Source: an uncultured Clostridium sp.
GTDB taxonomy: Bacteria; Bacillota; Clostridia; TANB77; CAG-508
DNA: 42,880 bases
Direction: 5' to 3'
Assembly (NCBI GenBank): GCA_900555615.1
Contig: USMB01000010.1
Span: forward strand, 1 to 42,880
Shown here: one piece after another, positions 15,942 through 25,899 of the stretch
How positions within the stretch are numbered: the first letter of the stretch is position 1
How the letters are laid out: the number at the start of each line of letters is the position of its first letter
Notes under the pieces: model-generated
Told to the model about the DNA's origin: nothing
Seen by the model: only the letters and a program-made list of their open reading frames with translations
Databases searched by the model: none
Made by a program: the position numbers and the translations under genes

Positions 15942-17031
15942 AATAAAAGTGATGCATGTATTTCATTCAATGGATGTTGGTGGTGCACAAACATTAATAA
16001 TGAATGTATACAGAAATATGGATTTAAATAAATATGAATTTTCTTTTATTGTTTCAAAAGATGGATTTTTTGATGAAGAAATAAGGCAATTAGGTGGAAA
16101 AATATATAAAATACCATATGTTACGAAAAATGGTAGTATCATATATAAAAATAGAATTAAAAGGATATTGAAAGAACATTCGGATTATCAAATAGTACAT
16201 TCACATATTGACCAAGTTTCTGGAATAGTTATGCAAGCAGCTAAAGAAGCAGGAGTAAAAGGGAGAATAGCACATAGTCATAATACAAAGAATGTGAATG
16301 GAATATTTGGGAGATTGTACAAAAGTTATTTGGAAAGCAAAATTTTACCAAATGCAACTGATTTGTGTGCATGTTCTGATAATGCAGCCCAATGGCTTTT
16401 TAAAGAAAAAGCTTCAGAGGCTGTAGTTATTAATAATGGTATAGATATTGAAAAATTTAAATATTCAGATGAAAAAAGAAGGAAGATACGTGACGAATTA
16501 GAGATTTCAGATAATACATTTGTAATAGGTCATATAGGTGTGTTTAGAAAACAAAAAAATCATAAATTTTTGATAGAAATATTTAATGAATATTTAAAGT
16601 CAAATCCAAATAGTATTTTAATTTTAGTTGGTGATGGAGAATTAAAAGAAGAAATTGTAGATATGGTTAAAGAACTTAACATCGAAGAAAAAGTAAAATT
16701 TTTAGGAGTTAGGCTTGATACTGATTATATATATTCTGCAATTGATTTGTTTTTATTTCCATCATATTTTGAAGGATTAAGTTTATCTCTAATAGAAGCT
16801 CAAATCGCAGGATTAACAATATTAACTTCGACAGGTGTAGATATGAAAACGGATATTTCAAAAAATATAAAATTTTTAGAATTAGATGATGAACCTTCTG
16901 AATGGGTAAAACTTATAAAAAAATATAATAGATATGATTGTTTAAAAGAAGCAATAGAAAATGGATATGATCAAAAAGAAATGATAGCTAAAGTTTTAGG
17001 CGTATATAATAAAATAGAAAAAAGAGGATAA
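15934..17031 (+). CDS. Glycosyltransferase family 4, EpsF-like
   Basis: A GT-B glycosyltransferase of 365 aa. MHVFHSMDVGGAQTLIMN at the N-terminus is the hallmark of EpsF-like GT4 enzymes; HSHNT, NNGIDIEKF, IGVFRKQKN, VGDGELKEE and FPSYFEGLSLSLIEAQ complete the pattern. I choose ATG 15934, 9 nt after GAGGTG, over the TTG at 15928. It is paralogous to the enzymes at 18099 and 19201. The operon continues 4 nt later. Confidence 0.88.
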   Translation: MDKIKVMHVFHSMDVGGAQTLIMNVYRNMDLNKYEFSFIVSKDGFFDEEIRQLGGKIYKIPYVTKNGSIIYKNRIKRILKEHSDYQIVHSHIDQVSGIVMQAAKEAGVKGRIAHSHNTKNVNGIFGRLYKSYLESKILPNATDLCACSDNAAQWLFKEKASEAVVINNGIDIEKFKYSDEKRRKIRDELEISDNTFVIGHIGVFRKQKNHKFLIEIFNEYLKSNPNSILILVGDGELKEEIVDMVKELNIEEKVKFLGVRLDTDYIYSAIDLFLFPSYFEGLSLSLIEAQIAGLTILTSTGVDMKTDISKNIKFLELDDEPSEWVKLIKKYNRYDCLKEAIENGYDQKEMIAKVLGVYNKIEKRG

Positions 17032-17035
17032 GTAA

Positions 17036-18115
17036 ATGAAAAAACAGAGATATATCAAAGCGACATTCTATAGTCTGAGCATAATTTTCGTTATAGCAAT
17101 AGTAACTAAAATATATCAAAATACATTATTGCCAATGAAATACTTTTATGATAGTTTAAATATATTATCATTAATGAATGGAAATTACAATGCAGATAAG
17201 ACATATGTTGTTACAGCAAAGATATTTGATGCAATAAATATATTTGGATTTTCATCATTGATACAATATAGTATAACATTTGGAATAATATTTAATATTA
17301 TAATATTTGTTGAATTATTAAAAAGAAATAAAACTTATACAACAAGTCAATATATTTTTATATATGTTAGTACAGTATTATTAAACATTTATGTTTTTAA
17401 TTTAAGTAAAGATATAATACAATTTACTGTTTTTTTGCTAGTATATCATGGCTTAATTAAAGATGAAAAAAGTAATAAAGAAAAGCTATTTTTCATAGTA
17501 ATTGTTTTAATTATAGAAGCATTAACATATAGAATGTATTATGGAATAATGGCTATTATGATAATGGCAATTTATATTGCATATAATATGTTATTAAAAA
17601 ATAAAAAGATAAATAAAAAAATTATATTTAAAACTATAATGTTGTGCTTGTTGGTCTTTTTTACAATAGTATTTATTGTAAGTATTATTTCAAAAGAAAA
17701 TTATGAACAAATATTAAATGTAAGAGATGTTACGAATAGTGCGAGAAATGAATCAGTTGATGCTGTTACTATAATAAATGATTTATTAGGAAAAAATACT
17801 AATTTCTTAATATTTATCTGTAATTATATTATTAATTTTATAAGAATGGCTTTACCATTTGAATTATTACTAAAAGGAATAAAATATATACCATTTGTTA
17901 TATATCAAATATATGTGGTTTATATATTGCTGAGATTAATAAAAAAGATTAGTTCAGATAATATATTATTAATAGCAACATATTTAGCATTTTTCATGAT
18001 TTCTGTAATATTTGAACCAGATTTTGGCTCATTTGTAAGACATGAGTCAGCTATATCTTTAATATTAATAGAAATATGCAAAAAGGGAGAAAAAACAAAT
18101 GAAAGAGAAGATTAA
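17036..18115 (+). CDS. Polytopic membrane protein, candidate polysaccharide polymerase (Wzy/EpsG-like)
   Basis: A 359-aa protein with about nine to ten membrane helices and a hydrophilic loop at about 225-255. The C-terminal EPDFGSFVRHESA loop before the last helix recalls the RHxxP-type region of EpsG/Wzy-like polymerases. It is the only large uncharacterised membrane protein of operon A besides the flippase and acyltransferases, so it is the best candidate for polymerising the repeat unit outside the membrane. This rests on context; sequence conservation in Wzy is always low. It overlaps the next gene by 17 nt. Confidence 0.6.
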   Translation: MKKQRYIKATFYSLSIIFVIAIVTKIYQNTLLPMKYFYDSLNILSLMNGNYNADKTYVVTAKIFDAINIFGFSSLIQYSITFGIIFNIIIFVELLKRNKTYTTSQYIFIYVSTVLLNIYVFNLSKDIIQFTVFLLVYHGLIKDEKSNKEKLFFIVIVLIIEALTYRMYYGIMAIMIMAIYIAYNMLLKNKKINKKIIFKTIMLCLLVFFTIVFIVSIISKENYEQILNVRDVTNSARNESVDAVTIINDLLGKNTNFLIFICNYIINFIRMALPFELLLKGIKYIPFVIYQIYVVYILLRLIKKISSDNILLIATYLAFFMISVIFEPDFGSFVRHESAISLILIEICKKGEKTNERED

Positions 18116-19214
18116 GGTATTACAGATTGGAATGTCTGGAAATCAAGGTGGAATAGAAACATATATATACAATCTTTATAAAAATTCAAATAAAGATGAA
18201 TTTCAGTTTGATTTTATAGACATTTCGAATGATAAAATTGCATTTTATGATGAATTAGTGAGTGATGGAGCCAATATATATAAAGTAATAGGAAGAGATA
18301 AAAACTATTTTGAGCATATTAGCCAACTAAAGAACATTATAAAAAAAAATAATTATAATATAATTCATATACACATTATGGATTATAGTTGGTTTGAGCC
18401 TATAGTAATAGCTAGCAAGTATTCTAAAGCAAAGATAATATTACATAGTCATAGTGCTAATAATGTGATGACATGGAACCAAAAACATAAAATGTTACAC
18501 AAAATAGGAAAATGGTTATGTAAAAATGTTAAAGCTGAGCATGTTGCTTGTGGAAAAAAAGCGGGAGAATTTATGTTTCCAAACCAAATTTTTACTATAT
18601 TAAATAATGGGATTGATTTAGATAAGTTTAAATATAATTACCAATATAATGAAGAATTAAGAAAAGAATTAAAAATAGCTGAAAAAAGTTTTATAATAGG
18701 ACAAGTAGCGAAATTAGATTTACCGAAAAATCCATTGTTTTTATTGGAAATATTTAATGAATATAAGAAAAAAGATATTAATGCGAAATTGGTTGTTGTA
18801 GGGGAAGGACCACAAAAAAAAGAGATGGAAGAAAAAATAAAAGAGTATAATTTAGGACAAGATGTTTTTTTACTTGGAAGAAGGGATGACTGTTATAAAA
18901 TATATTCTATGTTTGATTTGTTTTTAATGCCATCTTTATATGAAGGATTTAGTATATCGCTAGTTGAGGCCCAGGCTAATGGATTAAAATGTTATACTTC
19001 TGATGAAGTTGATGAGGATTCAAATATTACTGGTAACGTACAATTCATATCATTAGAAAAAAATGCTGGGTTTTGGGCAGACCAGATACTTAATAGTAAA
19101 AATGAGCGTGATAGAAATGCACAAGAAAAGATTCCAGATAAATTTGATTTTAAAAACAGTTATGAAATGGTATATGAAGTATATAGAAGTGGAGTAGAAA
19201 ATGAAAACAATTAG
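18099..19214 (+). CDS. Glycosyltransferase family 4, EpsF-like
   Basis: A 371-aa GT-B glycosyltransferase. It opens with VLQIGMSGNQGGIETYIYNLY and has HSHSANN, NNGIDLDKF, VVGEGPQKKE and MPSLYEGFSISLVEAQ, with the E-x7-E donor motif intact. Where its paralogues read GxFRKQKN or GRLQYQKN it has AKLDLPKNP, a local divergence. The start overlaps the end of the polymerase candidate, and its stop overlaps the next GT4 gene, so the group is translationally coupled. Confidence 0.87.
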   Translation: MKEKIKVLQIGMSGNQGGIETYIYNLYKNSNKDEFQFDFIDISNDKIAFYDELVSDGANIYKVIGRDKNYFEHISQLKNIIKKNNYNIIHIHIMDYSWFEPIVIASKYSKAKIILHSHSANNVMTWNQKHKMLHKIGKWLCKNVKAEHVACGKKAGEFMFPNQIFTILNNGIDLDKFKYNYQYNEELRKELKIAEKSFIIGQVAKLDLPKNPLFLLEIFNEYKKKDINAKLVVVGEGPQKKEMEEKIKEYNLGQDVFLLGRRDDCYKIYSMFDLFLMPSLYEGFSISLVEAQANGLKCYTSDEVDEDSNITGNVQFISLEKNAGFWADQILNSKNERDRNAQEKIPDKFDFKNSYEMVYEVYRSGVENENN

Positions 19215-20316
19215 GATTTTACAATGTGGACTTACAGAGTCTTATGGTGGTATGGAAGCTTTTATATTAGAAGTGTATAGGAATTTAGATAGAACAAAAA
19301 TACAATTTGATTTTTTAATAACACATAATGGAAAAATAGCATGTGAAGAGGAAATAAAAAGCTTGGGTGGAAGAATATTTAGGATTGAATATTCTAGAAA
19401 AGAAAATTTTGTAAAACATTATACAGAACTAGAAAATTTTTTTAAAATTCATGCATCTGAATTTTGTGCAGTACATATGAATAGTTGTTTTCCTAAATAT
19501 TCATTACCACTAAAATACGCAAAAAAATATGGGATTAAAACAAGAATTTTTCATTCTCATAACTCAGGAGATATGTATGCTTCTAACTCAAAAATAAAAA
19601 CATTTTTTAAAAATATTGAATATAAAATAGAAAGATATTTTATAAAAAAGAGAGCCAATGTAAAACTAGCATGTTCTAATGAAGCAGGGAGATATGTGTT
19701 CGGGAAAAGTGATTTTAAAGTTATAAATAATGGAATAGATATAAATAAATTTAAATTTGATTGTAAGCTTAGAGAAAAAGTTAGAAATGAGCTGAAATTC
19801 AAATATGATGATAAAGTTGTCGGCTTTGTTGGAAGATTACAATATCAAAAAAATCCATTATTTGCATTGAAAGTTTTTAATGAGTTACAAAAACAAGATT
19901 CAAAATATAAAATGATAATTATTGGAGTTGGAAACTTAAAAGAGAAGATGGAAAAATACATACAAGAAAATAAAATTGAAGGTGTATTTTTTTTAGGGCA
20001 AAGAAAAGATGTGAATGAATTATATCAGGCTATGGATTATTTTTTGTTTCCTTCTGTTTTTGAGGGATTAGGAATTGCATTAATAGAAGCGGAAACATCA
20101 GGGGTGCGATGCTTTGCTTCAACAGCTGTTCCTGAATTAACTAATATAACTGATAATGTAAGATTTTTAGAACTTGAAAAAGGAGAAAAGGAGTGGGCTA
20201 GAATAATATCTAATACAGATATAGTTTCTAGAAATGATTCCTATAAAAATGTTAAGAAGAATAAGTTCGACATAAGAGATACTGTTGGAGAACTTGTAGG
20301 AGTATATAATAAATGA
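19201..20316 (+). CDS. Glycosyltransferase family 4, EpsF-like
   Basis: A 371-aa GT-B glycosyltransferase, paralogue of the preceding gene: ILQCGLTESYGGMEAFI, HSHNSGD, NNGIDINKF, VGRLQYQKNP and FPSVFEGLGIALIEAE. It overlaps the previous gene by 14 nt and the next GT2 start by 4 nt. The likeness of three GT4 genes within 5 kb points to old tandem duplication followed by change of sugar specificity (inference). Confidence 0.87.
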   Translation: MKTIRILQCGLTESYGGMEAFILEVYRNLDRTKIQFDFLITHNGKIACEEEIKSLGGRIFRIEYSRKENFVKHYTELENFFKIHASEFCAVHMNSCFPKYSLPLKYAKKYGIKTRIFHSHNSGDMYASNSKIKTFFKNIEYKIERYFIKKRANVKLACSNEAGRYVFGKSDFKVINNGIDINKFKFDCKLREKVRNELKFKYDDKVVGFVGRLQYQKNPLFALKVFNELQKQDSKYKMIIIGVGNLKEKMEKYIQENKIEGVFFLGQRKDVNELYQAMDYFLFPSVFEGLGIALIEAETSGVRCFASTAVPELTNITDNVRFLELEKGEKEWARIISNTDIVSRNDSYKNVKKNKFDIRDTVGELVGVYNK

Positions 20317-21300
20317 AAAATGAATTATTGAGTGTAATAATACCTGTATATAATGTTGAAAAATATTTAGATAGATGTATAAGCTCTGTTGCAAATCAAT
20401 CTTATAAGAATCTAGAGATAATATTAGTTGATGATGGCTCAACAGATGATAGTGGAAAAATCTGTGATAAATATGTTCAAGATGACAAAAGAATTAAAGT
20501 TGTTCATAAAAAAAATAGTGGACCTTCAGATTCAAGAAATATTCGGAATAGAAAATGCAAAAGGAAACTTAATTACTTTTGTAGATAGTGATGATGAATT
20601 GGAAAATGTAGATCTATATGCTAAGATTATTTATAATATGAAAAGAGATTTAGTGGATATTGCTTGTTTTGGGTATAAGAAGATTAATGATAATAATGAG
20701 ATAATAGAAAAAATAAATGTTGATAATGATAGGTTTCTTATTCAAAACCAAAAATTTAGTTTATTATATCAAGGAGCTTTTTACACATTTGCATGTGTAA
20801 TGTGGAATAAGATATTTAAAAAAGAAATATTTGAAAATATTAGATTTCCTAGTAAAAAGATTAATGAGGATGAATATATTATGCATGAATTATTCTTTAT
20901 GGCTCATAAAATTGGATTGTATTCTGATGAAGTGTATTATTTATACAAACAAAGAGAAAATTCAATCACTAAAAGATATAATAAAAAGAGATTAGATGGA
21001 ATAGTTGCATTAAAAAAAAGAATTGAATTTATCATAAAAAATAATTTGCCAAATGAGTTTTATCAACAAACAGTTAATCTTTTATTATACAACATTATTC
21101 AGCATTATAGAAGTATTGAAATTTATTATAGTGGTAAAGACAAATTAAGAATTCAAAATGATTTAAATAAAGAGTTTAAAACTTACTATGAAAGTTTAAA
21201 ATTAAAAGATATAAGAATACAAAATAAAATTAAGTTTATAATGTTTAGGATTAATCCTAATTTTACAACAAAAGTATTAAATGTTTTCTTTAAGATATAA
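20313..21300 (+). pseudogene. Glycosyltransferase family 2, interrupted by a +1 frameshift
   Basis: The frame from ATG 20313 gives a normal GT2 front (LLSVIIPVYNVEKYLDRCI, ILVDDGSTDDSG) for 77 codons, then meets CGG at 20544-20546 and soon ends. Skipping the C at 20544 restores SRNI-GIENAKGNLITFVDSDDELENV, including the metal-binding DSDD, and carries on to 21300 for a 328-aa enzyme, the usual size. The rest (MWNKIFKKEIFE, NEDEYIMHELF) is normal GT2 sequence. It is broken in the same way as mutS2 and the M14 gene. About 110 nt at its front are nearly identical to the next GT2 gene. Confidence 0.85.
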
Positions 21301-21311
21301 GGAGAGAAAAA

Positions 21312-22226
21312 ATGGAAGAGGATACAATAACAATTATTATTCCAGTTTATAATTGCCAGGAATATTTAGATAGATGTATAAAATCTGTTGCAAATCAATC
21401 TTATAAGAACCTTGAAATAATATTAGTTGATGATGGCTCAACAGATGATAGTGGAAAAATCTGTGATAAATGGAAAGTAATTGATTCTAGAATAAGTGTT
21501 ATCCATAAAACAAATGGAGGAGTTTCATCAGCAAGAAATATAGGAATAGCTAAGGCAAATGGAAAATATATAGGATTTGTAGATAGTGATGATTATTGTG
21601 AAGAAGATATGTATTTGAAAATGGTAAATGCTATTAAAAATAGTGGGAATGATATGGTTTATTGCGATATATATAAAAATAGGAGTTATGAAATGATTGG
21701 AAACAAAGAAGAAATAACCCCAATAGAAAGAATTAAAGAAATTTATCCATATGGAGCTGCTATGTGGAATGGTTTATATAAAAGTAAAATAATAAAAGAA
21801 ATTAAGTTTAATGAAGAAATATATTATGGCGAAGATTTATTGTTTTTAACGGAATATTTAAAATTGTGCAAGAAAAATATAAAACACTTAAAAGAGCCTC
21901 TTTATAATTATTGCGTCAATGAGGGCAGTATAACATTAAAGTCTGATAGAGAAACAGCTCTAAAAAAATATTATAATTACATATTGGCTGCCAATTTAAC
22001 ATTGAGCGAATTGGAAAAGGGTGAATTGAAACTTGATTATTTTTACAAAAGATATATAGATTTAATTTATCATATATGTCAAAAATTTGATAATATAGAT
22101 TATATGAATTTTTTACAAGAACAATTAAAAAAATATAGAGGATATTTTAATTTAAAACAGAAAATCTATTATTGTCTATTAAAAATTAATGAGAATATGT
22201 TAAACACAATATATAAAAAATTATAA
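21312..22226 (+). CDS. Glycosyltransferase family 2 (GT-A fold)
   Basis: A 304-aa inverting glycosyltransferase: TIIIPVYNCQEYLDRC nucleotide-binding start, ILVDDGSTDDSGKICD, GVSSARNIG, and the DxD-type VDSDDYCEED. It extends the lipid-linked repeat on the cytoplasmic side. RBS AAGGAGAG is well placed 11 nt after the preceding stop. It shares a near-identical 5' segment with its upstream neighbour. Confidence 0.9.
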   Translation: MEEDTITIIIPVYNCQEYLDRCIKSVANQSYKNLEIILVDDGSTDDSGKICDKWKVIDSRISVIHKTNGGVSSARNIGIAKANGKYIGFVDSDDYCEEDMYLKMVNAIKNSGNDMVYCDIYKNRSYEMIGNKEEITPIERIKEIYPYGAAMWNGLYKSKIIKEIKFNEEIYYGEDLLFLTEYLKLCKKNIKHLKEPLYNYCVNEGSITLKSDRETALKKYYNYILAANLTLSELEKGELKLDYFYKRYIDLIYHICQKFDNIDYMNFLQEQLKKYRGYFNLKQKIYYCLLKINENMLNTIYKKL

Positions 22227-22248
22227 TATTGCATTGATTGGAGTTTTT

Positions 22249-23268
22249 ATGAGAAAAAGAATAGATTGGATAGATTTTTTAAAAGGATTTTTAATATTAA
22301 CAGTGATGCTAGGACATACTGAAGGATGTCCTAAAATTTTGAAAGTATATATTTATTCATTTCATATGCCATTGTTTTTCTTTTTGGCAGGATATACTAT
22401 GTCTATAAAAAACTACACTCTAAATGAGTTTGTGATAAAAAAAGTAAAATCATTAATTATTCCAGGAATTTCTCTAGGAACAATAAGTTTAATATATGAG
22501 ATAATTTTCTTAAAGATAAATAGAATAAGTATTAAATCAGCTATTTTAGGATTACTTTTTCAAATGAGAGGGCAAGGAATGGCAATTGCCTGGTTTCTTG
22601 TTTGCTTGTTTGTGTGCCAGGTAATGTTATATATAATAATAATAAAATTTAAAAATCAATTCAAAATTATTTTTGGTGTATCCATATTAAGTTATATATA
22701 TACAAGAATCGGAAAAATGTATTTACCTACAGTTGTTTTGCCATATTCACTTGATATTGTTGGAATAGCAATGTTATTTGTATATTATGGCTATTATTGC
22801 AAAGATAAAGATATCAATATAAAAAATAATAGATTATTATATATGATTGGATTTTTTGGAATATCACTTTTGACATGTTTCCTAAATTATTATTTATTTG
22901 GATTTAATGTTGATATATATAGTGATAGTTTTGGAAGTTATTTATTATTCAATATTTCAGCATTAAGTGGAATAAATGCTTTTGTTATGTTATTCAAAAA
23001 AATTAGAAAAGCGAGAATATTAAAATATATAGGATATAATAGTTTAATATATTATGTTTTACATACTATATATTTTGAAACTTTAGATATTATATGTGAT
23101 AAGTTAAGTATAACTAAAAATTCAGTAATGATTTCAATTGCATATATAGTAATTACAGCTATATTAATCATGCCATTAGTTTATTTTATTAATAAATACT
23201 TTCCGTATATTTTAGGAAAGGAAAGAAAGAATAGAGAGGAAGAAATATGCGTTCACAAAATTCAATAA
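22249..23268 (+). CDS. Acyltransferase-3 family membrane protein
   Basis: A protein of about 339 aa with ten or so membrane helices, starting MRKRIDWIDFLKGFLILTVM and LGHTEG, the Arg/Asp/His pattern of the family (the start at ATG 22249 follows GGAG by 5 nt; the frame opens at a TTG at 22234). HMPLFFFLAGY is the second family hallmark. It probably adds acetyl or another acyl group to the polymer of operon A. It overlaps the flippase gene by 22 nt. Confidence 0.85.
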   Translation: MRKRIDWIDFLKGFLILTVMLGHTEGCPKILKVYIYSFHMPLFFFLAGYTMSIKNYTLNEFVIKKVKSLIIPGISLGTISLIYEIIFLKINRISIKSAILGLLFQMRGQGMAIAWFLVCLFVCQVMLYIIIIKFKNQFKIIFGVSILSYIYTRIGKMYLPTVVLPYSLDIVGIAMLFVYYGYYCKDKDINIKNNRLLYMIGFFGISLLTCFLNYYLFGFNVDIYSDSFGSYLLFNISALSGINAFVMLFKKIRKARILKYIGYNSLIYYVLHTIYFETLDIICDKLSITKNSVMISIAYIVITAILIMPLVYFINKYFPYILGKERKNREEEICVHKIQ

Positions 23269-24812
23269 AAAACACAATTGTTTCTATGATAATGAGTGTA
23301 GTAACTATTCTTATAGGATTAGTAACACAAAAAATATTTATAAAAATATTAGGAACAGAATATTTAGGATTAAATGGATTATTTTCTAATATATTGTCTA
23401 TGCTCTCAATTGCTGAACTGGGCATAGGGTCAGCAATTATATATAGTCTATATAAACCGATAGCAGATAATGATAAAGAAAAAATAAAATCATTAGTAGA
23501 ATTTTATAAAAAAAGTTATAGAATTATAGCTGTAATTGTTACTATAATAGGTATCTGCATAATACCATTTTTGGATAAAATAGTTGGAAAAACAGATATA
23601 CAAGAAAAGATAATATTATTGTATATGTTGTTTTTAATAGATACTGTAGTTTCATATTTACTAACATACAAAAGATCAATTCTATATGCAAGTCAAAAAA
23701 CATATATAATAAATATTGTACATATTTTGTATTTAATATTAATGAATTCATTACAAATATTAATGTTGACATTGACTAAAAATTATACATTATATTTATT
23801 AATAAAAATTATATTTAGAATAATAGAAAATGTTGTTATAACGCAAATTGCTAATAAAATGTATCCATATTTAAAAGAAAAAGAAATAATAAAATTAGAT
23901 AAAAATAGTACGAATTCTATAATAAAAAAAGTGAAGGGATTATTATTCCATAAAATAGGATGGTTTTTGGTATTAGGAACAGATAATATTATAATTTCGT
24001 CTTTTTTTGGAGTTTCAGCAGTTGGATTATATACAAATTACAATATGATAATTCAAGCTGTAGATAATTTATTTGGACAAGTGTTCTCGTCTATAACATC
24101 AAGTGTTGGAAATTTACTCATAGAAGAAGATAAGAAAAAATCTTATATGATATATAAAGACATGGTATTTGTTAATTTTTTTATGTATAGTTTTGCGGCG
24201 ATTGCTATAATGAATATGATGGAAATATTTATAACTATATGGATAGGTAAACAATATTTATTAAGTTATAGTGTTTTAGTTATATTATCAATTAATTTTT
24301 ATATTCAAGGCATGAGAAAAACATCAAATACATTTAAAGAGGCTGCTGGAATTTTTCATGAGGACCGATATGTACCACTAATTGAATCTGCTGTAAATAT
24401 AATAGCTTCAATAGTTTGCTTAAAGATATGGGGATTAGGTGGAGTGTTTATTGGAACAATAATAAGTTCTTTGGTTTTATTTTTATATAGTTATCCTATA
24501 TTTGTATATAAAAAATTATTTGATAGAACATATTGGCAATTTATAAAAGAACAAGTCAAATATTTACTTATTTTTATATTTAGTAGTATAGTTACAGCTT
24601 CTATAATAAAAAATATTAGATTTACAAATAATTTTATGCAATTAATAGTAAATGGAATCATAGTTGTTATTGTACCTAATTTAATTCACTATTTGATTTT
24701 TAGAAATAGTGAAGAATTTAAATATGTTAAGAATATGCTTTTAAATACATTTAGTAAATTTAAACAAAATCTTAGCAGAAATAAAAAGGAGAATCTATGG
24801 ACGCAGAAATAG
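23247..24812 (+). CDS. Wzx-type polysaccharide flippase
   Basis: A 521-aa protein of the MATE/PST superfamily with about 14 membrane helices. The N-terminus (NTIVSMIMSVVTILIGLVTQKIFIKILGTEYLG) is typical of lipid-linked oligosaccharide exporters of Gram-positive capsule clusters. It would flip the completed undecaprenyl-linked repeat to the outer face, where the polymerase acts. Its stop overlaps the start of the next gene by 16 nt. Confidence 0.9.
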   Translation: MRSQNSIKNTIVSMIMSVVTILIGLVTQKIFIKILGTEYLGLNGLFSNILSMLSIAELGIGSAIIYSLYKPIADNDKEKIKSLVEFYKKSYRIIAVIVTIIGICIIPFLDKIVGKTDIQEKIILLYMLFLIDTVVSYLLTYKRSILYASQKTYIINIVHILYLILMNSLQILMLTLTKNYTLYLLIKIIFRIIENVVITQIANKMYPYLKEKEIIKLDKNSTNSIIKKVKGLLFHKIGWFLVLGTDNIIISSFFGVSAVGLYTNYNMIIQAVDNLFGQVFSSITSSVGNLLIEEDKKKSYMIYKDMVFVNFFMYSFAAIAIMNMMEIFITIWIGKQYLLSYSVLVILSINFYIQGMRKTSNTFKEAAGIFHEDRYVPLIESAVNIIASIVCLKIWGLGGVFIGTIISSLVLFLYSYPIFVYKKLFDRTYWQFIKEQVKYLLIFIFSSIVTASIIKNIRFTNNFMQLIVNGIIVVIVPNLIHYLIFRNSEEFKYVKNMLLNTFSKFKQNLSRNKKENLWTQK

Positions 24813-25867
24813 AAATAAAAAAAGAAGAAAAAACAAAAAGAAAATCAAACATAGAGTTATTAAGAATAATATGCATAATAATGATAATAGCACATCATTA
24901 TACAATACATGGAGGTTTAGGACAATATTATACATTAGGAATAAACAAAAAAGTAGCATTTGTACAAATATTATCAATATGGGGTAAGATGGGTTGCAAC
25001 ATATTTATGATTATAACAGGATATTTTATGATAAAATCAAAAGCCAAACCTAAGAAGTTAATTTTGTTATTATTAGAAATGATATTTTACTCATTAGGAA
25101 TATATGCAATTTTTTGTATATTTCATTTAGCAACATTTTCAAAAGATGCATTAATGAAATCAATTTTTCCAATGTTCTTTCAGAATTGGTTTTTGGTAGA
25201 TTATATAATAATATATTGCTTGATACCATATTTTAATGAAATGTTACAGAAATTAGATAAAACAACATTTAAGAAATTTTTAGGAGTTTTATTTATAATA
25301 GGATTTTGCATACCAACATTAATAAATAAAACAATAGTAAATTTTAATGAACTAGGAGTATTAATAGTTATGTACTTTGTTGGTGCATATATTAGATTAC
25401 ATACAGAAGAAAAGAGTGATAAAAAATATTTTTGGTTAATGATTGCATTTGATGTGGCATTAGTTGGATTAGTATTGCTTTGGGACTTTATAGGTGTAAA
25501 ATTCCAACAAGTAACATATATAAAAGAAGTAACTAGATTTGCTCAAATAAATTCAGCAGTTGTATTTGGAGGAGCTGTTTATACATTTTTATTTTTCAAA
25601 AACAATATAAACTTTTCTTCGAAAGTTATTAATTTTCTTTCATCATCAACATTAGGTGTATATCTTATTCATGATAACCCGTATATAAGAGGATGGGTAT
25701 GGAACAAAATATCGCCTGGAAAAGCTTATATGAGTTCTAATATGATATTAGTGCATGCAGTAGCTAAAATATTAATAATATTTATAATCTGTACAATTAT
25801 TGATAAAATTAGAATTTTTGTATTTGAAAAGCCAATTGATAAATTGATGGATAAAAACAAAAGGTGA
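24797..25867 (+). CDS. Acyltransferase-3 family membrane protein
   Basis: A 356-aa protein, last in operon A. A charged, Lys/Glu-rich N-terminus (about 20 residues) precedes RKSNIELLRIICIIMIIAHH, the classic family start with Arg and paired His. About ten helices follow. RBS AAAAGGAG is 8 nt ahead of the ATG. With the genes at 14468, 15435 and 22249 it makes four acyltransferases for one operon, suggesting a heavily acylated polymer. Confidence 0.87.
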   Translation: MDAEIEIKKEEKTKRKSNIELLRIICIIMIIAHHYTIHGGLGQYYTLGINKKVAFVQILSIWGKMGCNIFMIITGYFMIKSKAKPKKLILLLLEMIFYSLGIYAIFCIFHLATFSKDALMKSIFPMFFQNWFLVDYIIIYCLIPYFNEMLQKLDKTTFKKFLGVLFIIGFCIPTLINKTIVNFNELGVLIVMYFVGAYIRLHTEEKSDKKYFWLMIAFDVALVGLVLLWDFIGVKFQQVTYIKEVTRFAQINSAVVFGGAVYTFLFFKNNINFSSKVINFLSSSTLGVYLIHDNPYIRGWVWNKISPGKAYMSSNMILVHAVAKILIIFIICTIIDKIRIFVFEKPIDKLMDKNKR

Positions 25868-25887
25868 AGATTTTTCTTCACCTTTTG
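25858..25887. terminator. Bidirectional intrinsic terminator
   Basis: CAAAAGGTGAAG pairs with CTTCACCTTTTG across a short T-rich loop, with an A-run on the left and a T-run on the right. It serves operon A and the convergent coiled-coil gene. Confidence 0.88.
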
Positions 25888-25899
25888 TTTTACTAATAA

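Noticed and set aside
20428..20544. Separate gene starting at 20428 in the broken GT2
   Set aside because: Its first 39 codons overlap the GT2 front in another frame and make no family sense; only the part after 20545 is GT2.
4480..20546. CGG reassigned to Trp or Gln as in some other Firmicutes
   Set aside because: A simple reassignment would not restore the reading frame at any of the three sites; a one-base skip is needed.
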